NCBI GenBank assembly: GCA_000697665.1 | Contig: KL197730.1 | Span: forward strand, 411,737-475,736 | From: Jaapia argillacea MUCL 33604 | Lineage: Eukaryota; Basidiomycota; Agaricomycetes; Jaapiales; Jaapiaceae | Reading direction: 5' to 3' | Length of the DNA stretch: 64,000 nucleotides | Part shown: piece by piece, positions 22,901 to 35,400 of the stretch | Layout of the letters: the number at the start of each line of letters is the position of its first letter | How positions within the stretch are numbered: the stretch's first letter is position 1 | The notes under the pieces: generated by a model | What the model was told of the DNA's origin: nothing | Seen by the model: the letters and a program-made list of their open reading frames with translations, nothing else | Database searches by the model: none | Translations under genes and position numbers: made by a program

Positions 22901-23733
22901 TTGGGCAGATCACGATTGGAAGGGATATGGATGGGCGTGGCTTTGTTCTGTCCCGATTGTAGAGCTGGTTGGGGACGAGACACGTTGGTGGGGAGAGGTC
23001 GAGGGTTGACGGATTGACCTGCTTGGTTCGACGTGCGTGGGCTAGGAAGTGAGTTACCATAGTTAGAAACAGCGCATGGAGACAGAACCGACATGATCCA
23101 GAAAGTGGAGACTGGAGCGCCCATCCCTTCGAACAACTACCCGGTAGAAGAAAATGAGAAACCATAACTCACCGATCGGCGCCTTTCTTAGCAGGTACAG
23201 CGACCTCCTCAACACCCGAACTATCATCATCCTCCCCTCCACTAATACTCACAACACTGGGCACAGCCGCACCAACCCCATCACTCCCATCCTCCTCATC
23301 CGAAGATATCACAGCACGACCCCGAACTTTCACCCCTGACGATTTCGGCGCGGCTCCCAGATTCTTGGATACCTCAACTTCACTCCCGTCGTCATCAGAG
23401 GATGAGATCTCTACCACGGCCCGAGATTTCATCGGTTGTTTCCCTTTGTTGATTTGAGCAGACGGTAGACGAGCTTGTGGTGTTGGACGAGAAAAGGATG
23501 AATCGGTCGAGGATGAAGAGACAGACTATTCGATTAACAACATAGTCAGTATATGAAGAGACCGACGACAGGTAATACACTCACGATAACAGAAGGCGAG
23601 CTTACTTTCCTAGAACCCAATGGAACGAGATCGGGATATAATCCACCGTCGTTGGCGAGTTTCTTCCGACTAGACAATTTATATGACAGGACAGCACAGA
23701 GATAGGATAATAGAAGACGTACAGATTCTCCAT
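19957..23733 (-). CDS. SNF2-family DNA translocase, Rad5/Uls1-like
   Basis: A nuclear ATP-dependent DNA translocase. The start at 23733 (MENL..) is joined through two introns to a Ser-rich, acidic N-terminus with SUMO-interacting-motif-like patches VVEISSSDDDGSE and AVISSDEEDG and a long PSNP-rich linker. Helicase motifs follow: LLPHQVVGRKWMRERE, the Walker A GGILADDMGLGKTIQT (joined across an intron at about 22.5 kb), TLIICPLALVSQWHSE, the DEAH box WRLVLDEAHNIKNRKTK, CLTGTPLQNSVEDLYS, MLRRKKDTLLNGRPLL, QACDHPAL, then KTIIFSQFTSMLDLIEPF, FKAGSTGLNLTACN and FDRAHRFGQERDVH. Between the lobes, where Rad5/Uls1 carry a RING, I see only CGVCQKE and HCLDC, two CxxC pairs rather than a full C3HC4 ring. 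The SUMO-binding patches and the insert point to an Uls1-like role in clearing SUMO-marked DNA-bound proteins, but orthology is not proven. Confidence 0.88.
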
Positions 23734-24609
23734 CGTTGTAACGTGTAGATGTACGTATGATCAAGATTCCGCTTGTGGAAACTTGGTAACTTACAACAAA
23801 TCGGTGCGGATACGACGCGACAGGTAAATCGTAGCAGATAGGTTGAATTCTAATCTTGAAGGCAACAGAAAAGCACAACAAAACGCAGGATTTCAAGACG
23901 TCGAGGGCAGGGGGAAGTACAAAGGTGAGGAACAAGAAGAGGAACTTGGTAACGAGACGCGTCGACGCGTTTTAATGAACTGGCACGAGACTTTTGGCAC
24001 CATTCCCACGCATCGAGAATGGTAACAGCTCCTCCCAAACCTCTTTCAACCCTCAAATCACTCCACAAACTCGTAAAAGTGGGAGGATCAGTTAGAAATC
24101 ATTCATATAGCATGACCAAACCCCGTCTCCCATCACAACGAGGCCAAGCACACTGCAATGTTGAGGTGGATCTCGTATGCATCAGGAAAGGGGGGCAGGG
24201 TTTGGGATGCACTTGAACAATTGTGGATGGCAGATTGACATCATCATGAGCCTCAAACACAGACAAGATAGTCATCATGTCAAATTAAAGCATAATAAGG
24301 CATTGACATTGATGTTTATGAGAGCATGTTGGACAATGAGGCAGATCTGAAAGATAACTAGACACATACCACGCTCATGTGAACACCACACCGGTCCCAC
24401 CTGCTCTCTCCAGGTTCCCTCACACCCCAATTTGACGCCATGGATGACATGACCACCCACTTCCCTAGACACCACCTCCCTCCTGGGACACTCCCTTCTT
24501 CCTATCCCTCATCCCCACCCCTCTATCCCAACCTATCACTCATCTAACCCACCCTTCCACCCCTCATTCCCATTCCCAGCCCTAACTCCATCCAAGTACA
24601 CGAAATACC
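23734..24609. other. Spacer with a strongly pyrimidine-rich plus strand
   Basis: It is the upstream region of the SNF2 gene, then about 600 bp without a gene. From about 24380 to 24600 the plus strand is made almost only of C and T with some A (ccctcatccccacccctcta-type runs). This abuts the 3' end of the KPWE gene. Confidence 0.45.
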
Positions 24610-25448
24610 TCACCCTTCGACCAACTCCCAGGGCTTCTTCTTGACCTGTGTTAATGATTGGCTTGGAGATGCATCCTGGTTGACATTACACAGGTCAACA
24701 AGGGAGCACAGGAGGACGAATGAGCGATAGGTAAGGGGAAGTGAAGAGAAAGAACGACGAACATTCAAGCCTTGAGGTATAGTCTTGTTGAAAGGTATTT
24801 CGTCTGTCCTTCCTTCTTCGATGAGAGTTTTGAGTTCTGAGAAGGAAAGTACTCGAGGTTCTGGGTCTGAAGCGGGCTGGGGAGTTGGTGGTTCGGCGAT
24901 AGGTTCACCAGATGGAGTTGAGGTCACCAAGGTCGTACTTGGCGATACACTCGACGGAGGTTGAGGAGACGGTGTGACTGGCTGAAGAGACGACGCAGTA
25001 ACTGATTGACCGGCAGCTGTGGCATCGTCGAGTGTAATGGAGGCTCCGGTAATCCTAATACAAAGAATGTTGGCATGTTAAGCAAGACATAATTCTAGCA
25101 GGCTGGATACTCACCGATTGAAGTAAAAGACCCTCGAATTCAACAAAATATACGCCGTCTCCTCGTCCGTCTTCCCTTCAAGCGTACCACCTGCGATGAT
25201 ACTACTTAGACCTAACTTCCGATAGAAGACTAGAATCAGTAGACTGTTCCACAGACAAACCAACAAGGGCTCGAGGTAATTTTGAAAATTGGGGCGAGCA
25301 TAGGTTGCTGCTATGAATTGTTGGCTGAACGCACCTGATATTGGCTGTCCGTCTCGAAAGGATACATCCGGAAAGCCTCGAGGGCGATTCTAGGATCCAA
25401 ACCGCTGCTGGAAGGTTGATCACTGGTCGATGTTTGTGAAGACGACAT
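24610..25448 (-). CDS. Small KPWE-motif protein, PEX39-like
   Basis: About 190 residues in four exons. It starts MSSSQTSTSDQPSSSG, followed by PRIALEAFRMYPFETD, then (after an intron) LGLSSIIAGGTLEGKTDEE and ILLNSRVFYFNR. A Ser/Pro/Thr linker leads to a conserved end: LSFSELKTLIEEGRTDEIPF, IPQGLN, DASPSQSLTQ and KKKPWELVEG. The end matches the KPWE domain (a short FxEL..LI..G...IP segment followed by Lys-Lys-Pro-Trp-Glu). That motif is known from PEX39 (yeast Yjr012c, human C6ORF226), a cytosolic factor that binds PEX7 in PTS2 import into peroxisomes; other peroxin-linked proteins carry the same motif. Which one this is cannot be settled here. It is head-to-head with the ArfGAP gene. Confidence 0.75.
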
Positions 25449-25753
25449 GATCAATGCTCGAAATAATAGCGAGAGTAAAGATTCAAGGTTGTTCGAAGTC
25501 TGACATCAAGCGCCGGATCGCCTCGCCTCGTGGACGGCTTGGCCTGTTTACGGCCGTCTCACCTCGACTGGGTCTCCTCCCTCGGCCCATATCTTGCATC
25601 CGACCGCCTCGTTTCTTGTTTCTTGCTTGCCTCGTACCATCATACACCTTGGACCTAGGATACCGTTCACCCAAATAATACCCTCGAGAAATCTTACGAC
25701 ACGTTGCCACCGAATCTTGGACTTGAACCGGACCAGAGCTGCGATAGATAAAG
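25449..25753. promoter_or_regulatory. Shared divergent promoter, KPWE protein / ArfGAP
   Basis: 305 bp between two start codons on opposite strands. It contains CT-rich stretches toward the ArfGAP gene. No specific element is recognised. Confidence 0.55.
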
Positions 25754-27974
25754 ATGTCGGCCATCATCAACAAGTTCACTGCTGAGAGGAACCAAAGAGC
25801 ATTGTTGGAGCTAGTATCGCAACCCGGGAATGGTCAGTCCTCTTCATTCCGACCGTATAGCTCGTGCAAGTGATGACGGAACTGATTGGTCGATATGCGT
25901 GGTTCCGTTCAGACGTTTGCGCGGATTGTAAAACCAGGAATCCACGATGGGCTTCGCATAACCTTGGGATATTTATTTGGTACGTTCCCTATCTTAACCC
26001 CAGGTTCGGCGACTTACGAGGCGGACATCGTTGTTTCATTCTAAAGCGTTCACTGTGCTGCAATCCATCGGAAGATGGGAACTCACATATCAAAAGTGTA
26101 AGTCCCTACCACCAACCTTCCCTTTCACCTCCCACTGTTACGTCCCAGAGTGTCATTTTACAACTTGACTCACCAATCATCCTCTGTAGAAAGAGTGTCA
26201 CATTAGACACATGGACGAAGGAACAAGTCGAGGTTAGTCTCCTTCCCTTGTAATTCCAGTGACCCATCGAATGTTTGGCTAATCACGGTATTTCGTTGAT
26301 AACAGATTATGAAAACAAATGGAAACATCAAATCGAACGCCCATTTCAATCCAGACGAAGATCGACATCCTCCACCTGCTAATATGATCGATTCGGAGAG
26401 GGACAGTGACTTGGAGAAATACATTCGATGTACGTGACTTCGTCAGATTCTCATTCCTATATCCCTCTCCCTCCTCCCTCTCCCTCTACCACCCAAGTAT
26501 TTTTTCTCGCCAACTGACTTCGCTCGACCCAAAACTAGCAAAATACGAATATAAGAAATTCCTCTCCCGTTCCGCTCAAGTAGCATTAATCCTAGGTCCC
26601 TCCAGATCTCTTTCCTCCGTCCGTAAAATCTCCCCAGCAAGATCAGCCACAGCACCCGTTCCAGCTCCCGCACCGTCCTCTCCACCCAAACTACCCGCAT
26701 CATCATTATCGCCTCCCACATCCTTATTATCTCCGCCCACGTCTTTACTATCGCCACCCACACCTTCTTCGAGTCAAGCAGCGTTAAGAGTATCCCCACT
26801 GGGAGCGGGGTTCAACCCTCTCACAGGTTCCCAGATCCAGAGATCAGTATCCCACCCAATGCCTATCTCATCAACCCTCTCTCCACCATCGTTCACTTCG
26901 CCTCAAGTACCCTCGTCCAACCCTCTGTGGCAAGATATGGTCTCTCTCCAAACAGGGTCTTCTAACTCTTCGGCATCTATGAGAGGGGGAGTGGATTCGA
27001 CTTTGCCGCTGCAGTATGCACCTACTGGATCGAGTTTCTCTTCGATGGGGAGTCAAGCGACTGGGTTTTCAATGGGCAGTCAGCCAACTGGGTTCTCCGC
27101 GGGACAACCGACTGGTTCATCGTTTGGTGGGACGAGTCAGTTTGGTGGTGGACAGGCGTTTGGTGGTGGACAGGCGTTTGGTGGTGGACAGGCGTTTGGT
27201 GGTGGGATGTTGGGTTCGGCCGGTGGGATTGGGGGTATGAATGGGTCGTTTGGAGGTGGTGGGATCGGGTCTGGGGATCCTATGTTGACGGGATCTAGTT
27301 CGAGTTCGGGTATGGGCATGGGTGGGATGGGGATGACACCGTCGTTTTCAAGCAACCCTACCAACCCTTTCCAGTCTCAATTACAGCAGCAGCAGAATTT
27401 CACGTCGCCGATGTTCTCGCCTACACCGCTTACCCCCGGTGGCAGCACGAACCCGTTTGGACAGCAGATGATGGGGGCTGGGCCGACGCCTTCTCCCAAT
27501 TTTGCTCCGCAGCCTTCTCCGAACTTTGCTCAGCAGCCTTCACCGAATTTCGCTTCTAGGATCCAGCCCTCGCCTAGTTTCCAGGGGTCACCGTTCCAGC
27601 AGCAGCAGCCATCGCCTTTCCAACAACAACAACCTTTCCAACCGACCACGCCGTTCCAACAACCTACCACACCGTTCCAACAGCCTACTACATCATTCCA
27701 ACAACAACAACCTTCTCAATTCCAACCCCAACCTTCACCCTTTCCTCAACAGCAACAACAACAATCATACTTCTCGCAGCCAGTCCAGCAGATTCCACAA
27801 TCGTATCTCTCGCCACAAGGGCAATCGCAACAGTTTGGGATGGGAGGTATGGGCTCGCCTTCCTTCCAAGGTCAGCCGCAACAGCAGCAAGGGTATGGAA
27901 GTGGAGGAGCGGGAATGGGGGTTGGGGGTGTTGCTGGGAACCCTTTTGCGGGGTGGGTTGGTGGGAGGTTTTAG
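25754..27974 (+). CDS. ArfGAP-domain protein with a long Gln/Gly/Pro-rich tail (SMAP/Gts1-like)
   Basis: A GTPase-activating protein for Arf in vesicle traffic. The N-terminus MSAIINKFTAERNQRALLEL leads into the zinc finger: CADCKTRNPRWASHNLGIFI, spliced to CVHCAAIHRKMGTHISKV. This gives C-x2-C-x16-C-x2-C and the arginine finger in RNPRW. Then come SVTLDTWTKEQVE, MKTNGNIKSN, a charged segment and YEYKKFLSRSAQVAL, which close the ArfGAP fold. The rest is a low-complexity tail with three SPPTSLL-type repeats, a perfect threefold GGGQAF repeat (18-bp DNA unit at about 27145-27200), PFQQPTT repeats and poly-Gln. Three NPF tripeptides (NPFQSQ, NPFGQQ, NPFAGW) are candidate EH-domain docking sites, as in endocytic adaptors. 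It ends FAGWVGGRF, TAG at 27972-27974. Five or so short introns lie in the first 0.8 kb. The tail is one exon. Confidence 0.92.
27145..27205 (+). repeat. Coding minisatellite, 18-bp unit x3 (GGGQAF)
   Basis: The unit ggtggtggacaggcgttt is repeated three times without change inside the ArfGAP tail, adding Gly-Gly-Gly-Gln-Ala-Phe each time. It is in frame, so copy number can vary without breaking the gene. Confidence 0.9.
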
Positions 27975-30900
27975 GCGTGGGGTTTGGGTTGGAGGTTTGA
28001 TTGCGGGATGATTTGGACAGTACTTGGGGGAGTTTGGGACCGTAGGATATATAATGCTAGGACTCTTGTCGACGTTTCCGGGTGGCGAATATTATCCGGT
28101 TCACAGGACTGGTCCGTTTCCTCCATCTTAAGGGGAGTGCATGGAATGGGTGCTGGCGGATGTATGCTCGAAACAACAACAGTATCATCCCATCGGCCAC
28201 TGGACATAATGCCGCGTCAAGCCTCTGTTACTTGACTGACAAGTCATCTCGAGGGGCTGCACAAAGCCAGCAGACATCTGGGTTACTTATTGATGTCTTT
28301 GTCGCGTGACAGGAAGTTGCCCTCACAAATTGGAAGCCACTTGTCACGTTGTCACCCATTCCTTGCTTGCACCTGTCTATATCTGCTTTTTCTAAGTTTA
28401 TGAATGTTCATGATGTGCATTCCAAACCCTCTGTCCACGAATTTCCACATGTACACTGATAGAGTTGAACCTGGGATGAATCTGCCCCAGTCTTGCATAT
28501 GGAGCTGGTTCGCTGCGACCTTCGATGTCGTCACTTCAAACCGCCGCTGTAACCTCAACCTGCCATTGGACTACTAAACTTCCTGTAAATCTTCAAGGAA
28601 GACCTGCCTCAGCTGCCTCATTCTCGCCTTTGTTCGCCGCGCTTCTTCCTTCAATGCGAGTTCAGTCCTTACAAGGATTTCTCCTCAGTTACTGACCAAG
28701 ACTTTTCAGACGTCTGAGTGACGGATCTGGTTGGTTTGGATAGCCGCCAACTCCTGCAGGACAAATCTCAACACTCGCAACGGCATCAAAATTTGGGCAG
28801 GGACGATGGTAACCGCTTAGTCACCTGCGACGAATAGTACTGCGGAGAGGCTCAATCTAACCGTACGGCGGCTCTATGTATGGCACTGCGAAGCCCGGCA
28901 TGCCTCAGCATCGCTTCAGAAAGATTATCGACCCAAAACTGCGGTCCCTATCAACATTCGTCACCACTTTCTCCATCGAGATCATCCCCCGGGTGAAGCT
29001 CCCGTCACCGAGTCCAACCTTGCCTGGGAGGGAGTCGGGGTTATCTTGTCCTTACCCACGTGCACCAGCCCTCATACTCAATCCATGGAGGGCTTACACC
29101 ATATGGGACCCTTTGCCATGCGTAACCTCGTGCCGACTTTCTTCGTCGCCCGGTCATGGACATCCGTGAAACCTTCATTGCGACAATCCCGCAATCACCG
29201 ATTCATCTCCGTAGAATCGGCCAAGCCTGCGCATCGGTCATGCCTTGCCATGCGCCCGGCGTCGCCATACATTTGTCAAGCGGGCATCATGGCCGTGGAC
29301 CCACATCTACCATGTTATCCACGGCTTTGAGCCGCTGGTCGTTTTCCGGCCTTCATCGAACTTCTTGTTCGGCCTTATGCCCGTCTTTGATACCACATAT
29401 TCCGCATCGACCACGAAACGTTGACCGCCTCCCTTGTACGGAATACTGGCGGAGCGACCGCAAGGTATCCTCCGAAGCTGACAACGGCCCCAACGTCGTT
29501 CTCACGTCGATTATCAAAACCCTCTGTATCTCAACCAATGCAAATATCATCAAACTACCCATTGTGGATGGGGAGATCAGTGACTTGGTGTGAAGGAATT
29601 CATCCCCGCGGCCCCGTTCCTTGAAGCAATACGAATCACGCAAGGGACCCTGATCATCGGTTCCCAAACCTCTCGGGACCACACCGTGTCTACAAGCGCA
29701 AATTCACAATCGATATGCCAGCTGCGATTGGCGTTGCCAAGTCTCCGAGCGAAGAACCACCACGACGATTCAAATGCCTTTCAGATCCATGCCGTCATAC
29801 GTCGTTTCCCCCAAATTCAACTCCAGTCGGTCTATGCGAACGTGCGACACTACTGTATCAACGATCGTACGCATTTCCGAATTCTTCCCTTTCATCGCTA
29901 TGTAATACGGACGGAAGCTGAGCTATAATAGTTTGACTAGGAGAAAAGAACAATTTTCGTCCCTCGTTTCGGCCTCGACGCATGGGTTTTACGTCGTCTT
30001 CCTTGCCTACAAGGTCGCTTGTAACCTCCTCAGTAGTGGCTACTTATCGATCACTATCAACCCCCACCACATATCCCGAAACTCACGCACTACATCAGAC
30101 TTTTGAGGTACACGTGCTGCGACGGATGCTCCCCAAAAGTGCTTAGCTCGGTAGCCCACATCTCTGTCGCACGGGTTGATCACAGAAGATATGTGGCTCA
30201 CTTTTAAGCTTGGAACTTTTGATGGGCTTCTTGGTTTTCCAATGTTCGATTATCTGACCGGCACAAAGTGGGGCCTGGCTCTTGTCGACGTCGTACATAC
30301 TTGACTGCTCTGATCTTTGGCCGGAGCGACCATGTGGGTTGCGGCATATTAACAATCGGGTCTGGCGGATGGGTTAGATACGTTACTTTGCTTGCTGTTG
30401 CTGTTGGACACGCGCAAAAGACCCTGTGATGACCCTTCTGCCTTACCAAAGCCTCGCAACAGTTCGCAAGCAGTCACAGTTCTGTTCGCAAGACCTGCCG
30501 TCGTTCAACCACTGGATTTTACATGTGATATCAACCACCATGGAAGCATTTCAAGTCTGCGCTCCGGGCTCAAGAAACCCGGCGTTCTGGCCAGAGTGTT
30601 CTTTCATTCTTGACGACATGGCATTTGTTTTTCTATCCGTTACACAGCCATCACTTTCGACTTTCGGAGTGGGATGCTTCCCGCCTTTCCTTTCTTGGCT
30701 TTACCGCCTAATTCCCGTCGCACTCAAAGCTAAATTGGGGTTGTGGACGCAGTAAACTTAATCTTGTGTACGAAGAGGTGCTGACGCCCTCCGTTCCGAA
30801 AGATGAAATCCTCCCCCTTTTTTTTGAAATGAGAACCTGGTCTGTATCTCGAGATGCTGGGTTTACGTTGTGTTGATGGATGTGTCTTTGGTGAAAGCTT

Positions 30901-32444
30901 GTGTAGCGCAGAGGCGGGTTACCGTGAAATAGGAAGAGTGTTCTGGGCAACTGTTGCTTCGCTATAAACCCGCTAACTTGGGTCTCGTGGATATGAGAGG
31001 GTAAGCTTGTTGATGCTAGGTGGAAATAGATCCGTTCGAGACGGACGAGGGTGTGGTGCCTGTTAGCTCACTAATTAGCTGGTGTGAGACGAACGCTTGC
31101 GAAAGGACCCTTGGGATGACAGAACGATGGCGTATATGTTGGCGTCGGTGGCACGGGAAAGAAATCGCCTTTGCTGAGAAGGTTGGCAATATGATCGACA
31201 GGGATGTTTGTGTGATCGACGAGTCCATGCGCTGAGAAGAAAGAAGAGGGAGAGAGGACCAAAAGCCTCGGCTGAACTCGATCATCAGATTCGTAGAGAT
31301 ATGTTTGGAAAGGAGCTTCTCTCCACCTTGTCCTGATTAGCACGGCAGAGGTTCCAAGATTACATACCCTCTCCAAAGCCGCAGGCTGCAATCGAGTGTT
31401 TTTTGTCGGAGCTGAGTACTGTACCTTTTCCAAGCCCTCTCAAAGCCCCCCTCTATTTCACCGTCGGCGCAATTCGGGACCGAAGATGTGGGAGTTGTCC
31501 TTTTTATCTTGGAGCGAAGCCCAATGCAATCGCTGGTGGTGAGAGCCAAAATAGGTTAGTGTTCGTACAGAGCACCCACACGTGTCGCGAAGGCTTTCCA
31601 CCTCCGTATGTTTTTTTTCTGAGCCTTCCTTGGACCTTGCGTTGCTCGGTGCGGCCGGCGCTTAGGTTAGAAAACGCAGAGGAGACTCCAGAACTGCACG
31701 GATCAAGTGCGCAGCTTGCCGCGAAGGCGCTCAAAGTTAGAGGGGATATCTTGGAGGATCCAAGTATATACAGCAGCAGAAATATCGTTGGGCTTCGCGG
31801 GGGTTTGCCGTAATGGATTGCAGCCTTGAATGCGTGGGTCATGAGACAAATCCAACCATTCTGAGCATGAATGAGTAATCGGTACATAAGCAAGAACTTG
31901 GAGGCAAGGAGATGCTCTCAAGGTTGCGGGAACCCAAACGAGAAAGAACTAGGTTGACAAAACGCGTCGGACGGTGGGGTTTTGCAGCCCATCCTCGTCC
32001 CCCCCCCCTCCGCTGAGGTTTCCCTGGTTCGAATCCTGGTCATCCTGGTTTCTGGTATCGCAGGCCAAAGTCCAGGGCTACATCCAGGGCTACATCTCTG
32101 CTAGATCTGTGATCGGCGGTTAGGACTCCGGTCAATCCCGCTAAAGTTTGCCGGATTTGCCTGGCCGCGGGGAATCAGTGAAACAGTTGAAACGCAAGGG
32201 CACGACCTCATCGCTCACTCCAACGAACCCGTAATTTGTCTGCAGCCCTCTTCGAACCTCTGCACACCAGAAAATATCCTGTCTCGGATCTCAATCTCGG
32301 ATCTCCGCACCAACAACTCAAAAATCTCCTCTAACTCGGCGCTGTGTAAGCCTCATTTGTGCGTTCCAATTCCTTATACACTCAGTCCTAGTGGCTGTAT
32401 CTTACTCTTACTCCTTGTTTCTGGCCACATCCTTGCTTGCACCC
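27975..32444. other. Long spacer (4.4 kb) without a recognisable gene
   Basis: Short ORFs on both strands show no protein signature and no consistent exon-intron pattern. Base composition is not AT-rich, and I see no repeat ends. The right part (about 32.2-32.44 kb) must be the leader and promoter of the Zn2Cys6 regulator. The middle may be regulatory DNA, a long non-coding transcript or a decayed gene. Confidence 0.45.
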
Positions 32445-35400
32445 ATGACCCACCTTAATATCTCCCAACTATCAAACAATTACTACAATGATCGCGACGG
32501 TCGCCTCAAGCAGCCACAGCACCCCTACCACCTCGTGCCACAGCCCCGGCCCTTCGCAGTCAAGCTAGAGGCAGAGGGCTCGCCAATACTCTCTCCCTCT
32601 CCATCTCCACACTTTACATTCGGGAACTACACTCACTCCCAGAATCCCCCTACCTATCGTTTTGGATCAGTCCCCGACTCTCAGTCTTCGTCCAGTCAGC
32701 CCAGTCCAACCCCTTTCACGTTCATGTCCTCCCAGCCTTGGCCAGCCTCATACGGAAACAACACGCCCAACTCGATGCACCATTACGATCTTCCAGCCCT
32801 CCAGGACACTCGCACAATGTCTTTCCAAGACGATTATGAAGACGGTGACGAATTGTCCGAGTTGCCGGACTCTGCTGTGTCAGCGGGACCGTCAGGCTCA
32901 GGAACGAGAAAGGACGAGAAACAGGTTAGGCGGAGAAGTAGCAAAGGTAAGCACAGTTTTCTGGAATTCAGCAGAGGTCGTTCTGGGTGAAGTGGGCTGT
33001 TGCGCGCAGTTGTGGAGCACGGCGAGCAGTGTCAAGTGGCGAACTTGTCTCGAAGGATGATATTCTTATATTCACTCGCCCATATGGGCCCACCAGTGAG
33101 GTATCAATTATACCCATGGCGAGACCGAGTGCTCTCACCCAGTCCAGTCTCCTCTCGTTGTCTCTTCTTCCATCTCGTCCCGACTGCTCATCATTTCCTC
33201 CGCACTGCCGTCCGGGTGATTTTTTACCCGAAATTATTGGTCCGACGTCATAGCTTGCGACCAGTGCCGCAAATCCAAGTGCAAGTGTGAGCGTACCGCA
33301 AGTAACGAACCTTGCAAGAATTGTGTCTTGTTGGGTACTGGTGAGTATCTCCAGATATCTTCCGGTGGTTTCCGGGCCACCCCTTCCGCCTTCAAAATTT
33401 TCATTGACCCGTCATTTACAGCGTGTACATTCCTCGGGCCGTCTCGCAAGCGCGGCCCTCCAAAGGGTTACATTGATGCCATCGAAGCTCGCCTTCACCA
33501 AACCGAAGCTTTGATTGGGATCCTACTCGCCAGTAACGATGGTCGAGCTCGAACGCTGTTTGAAGACCTCAGCCAGGTGAGCATGGTGCTATTTCTGCCT
33601 TTTTCCCGTATTTAACCAATGATTTAGGACGCCCTTGCTCGAGAAATCATAAATCGAGTTGATAATTCCGCGTATGGTACCAAAGGCCGAAGACATGGTC
33701 CCGATGCACCTGCACCTGGTGGAAGGACTCGCCATGTTTCTTCAAGGCCGTCGCCACCTGTCCAAAGCCAGCCTACCACCAACGGGGAGCAGCTTGATAT
33801 TGACCTGCGATCCACTCAGTGAGCTGACTCTCACGCCATCTCGATTCCCGTTCTAACAGGAGTCAATCATCATTGTAGTCCCTCGAATGAATGGCAAGAC
33901 CAAGTAACCGCCAAGATGCAGGCAATTGCTCAATCACGTTCTCGGCATGGACATTCGTCTTCCTTGGACGATTCCAGTATACGATTCGCTCCAAGCACCA
34001 AAGACGATAGATCCATTCGTCCTGTTTCCTCCACGTCCGATTTACCTTCTTCCGCCGATCAATTGGACCCTTCCATGAGTCGTCGTCAACGCCGTCGTCT
34101 CGATTCCGAATTCGATAAAAGACATATTTCACCTTCACCCCATCGAGCTACCTCACGTTCACCAAGAGTACGACATTCGTTCCCTCAAGGACAAGGACAG
34201 TTACAACCTTCGAATAATAATAATTCGGTTTTGTTGGGCAATAGACGTTCGGTGACTTCGTTGACTGATATGGGTTCGCATTATTCTGGGTCCTTGTCTC
34301 ATAATTCGCATTCGCCGGAGGGATATGGGGAGGGGGATGGACAGAGTTCGGAGGAGACGGAGGATGAGGAGGAACTTGCTGATGCTGTTGGGCAGTTGAG
34401 TTTGAATGAGCATGAGGAGGTTAGGTATCATTCGAAAGTTAGCGGGTTGCATCTTTTGGGTGTGGAGGAAAGGGTGGATGGGAGGAGTGAGGGTGGGATT
34501 TGGTTAGTCATCTTTTCATTGATTTTGGGAGAAAGTGTAGCTGACGGTTTTGTAGGAAATTCCCGAGTTCTCGTGTTTGGCCACCCCTGCCGAATAGCGT
34601 TACCGCTAAGGTTGAAGACGAGTTCATTTCGAAACTTCCTGAACCTGCGATACAGGAGCACCTTTTGGAGTTGTACTTTGCCTACGTCCATCCTGCGTTA
34701 CCCGTCTTGCACAAGAAGGCGTTCTTGGAGGATTATGGGAATTTGTAAGTTGTTTTTCGGTGCTCCAAGAAACGTGTTTTTAATCATGGAGAACTATGCT
34801 TGTAGGAACAATGCAGATTCCCCTCAGAGCCCCGATGACACTCGCATGTCCCCTTTCCGCCGCCGAAGACGTTCCGTCCCCACCCTTTTGCTCCTCACGA
34901 TGTTCGCCGTCGCCTCTCGTTACTCCACAGCGGACACTCCCTTCCCCCCATCAGGTTCAATGTGGCCTGCAGGTGACACATATCTTGAACAAGCCAAAGC
35001 TATACTCGATTCTTCTTATGCGAGTTCCCGACCCAGCACTTGTCAAGCTTTGTTGTTGATGGGGTATAGGGAAGTTGGCATCGGTGCGATGGCTCAGGCT
35101 TGGTTGTATATTGGGATGGCGGTTAGGATGGCGCAGGATCTGGGCATGCATAAGAGTGCTGACAGATGGCAGAGGACTATGGGCACGTTATTTAGTCCGA
35201 TCGAGATGCAGGAAAGGAAAAGGATATGGTATGCTTGTGTTATCATGGATAAGTATATCTCGACATATATTGGTGAGTACTTTTCTGGCGTCCTCTGGTG
35301 TTAGTTGGGGCTGAACTTGTGGATGTTCTTTTTTTGCTTTCAGGGCGGCCCCTTGCTATCTTTGACCGCGACTTTGATAACGGGTTGCCGAGTGAAGACG

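Noticed and set aside
28876-29593. Plus-strand ORFs of about 100-145 codons in the 4.4-kb spacer
   Set aside because: They show overlapping frames, no family signature and no splice-consistent continuation.
31990-32060. A tRNA-like T-loop, ggttcgaatcc, after a poly-C run
   Set aside because: The T stem has a mismatch and no sequence 60-75 bases upstream pairs with the following bases as an acceptor stem. There are no D or anticodon arms.
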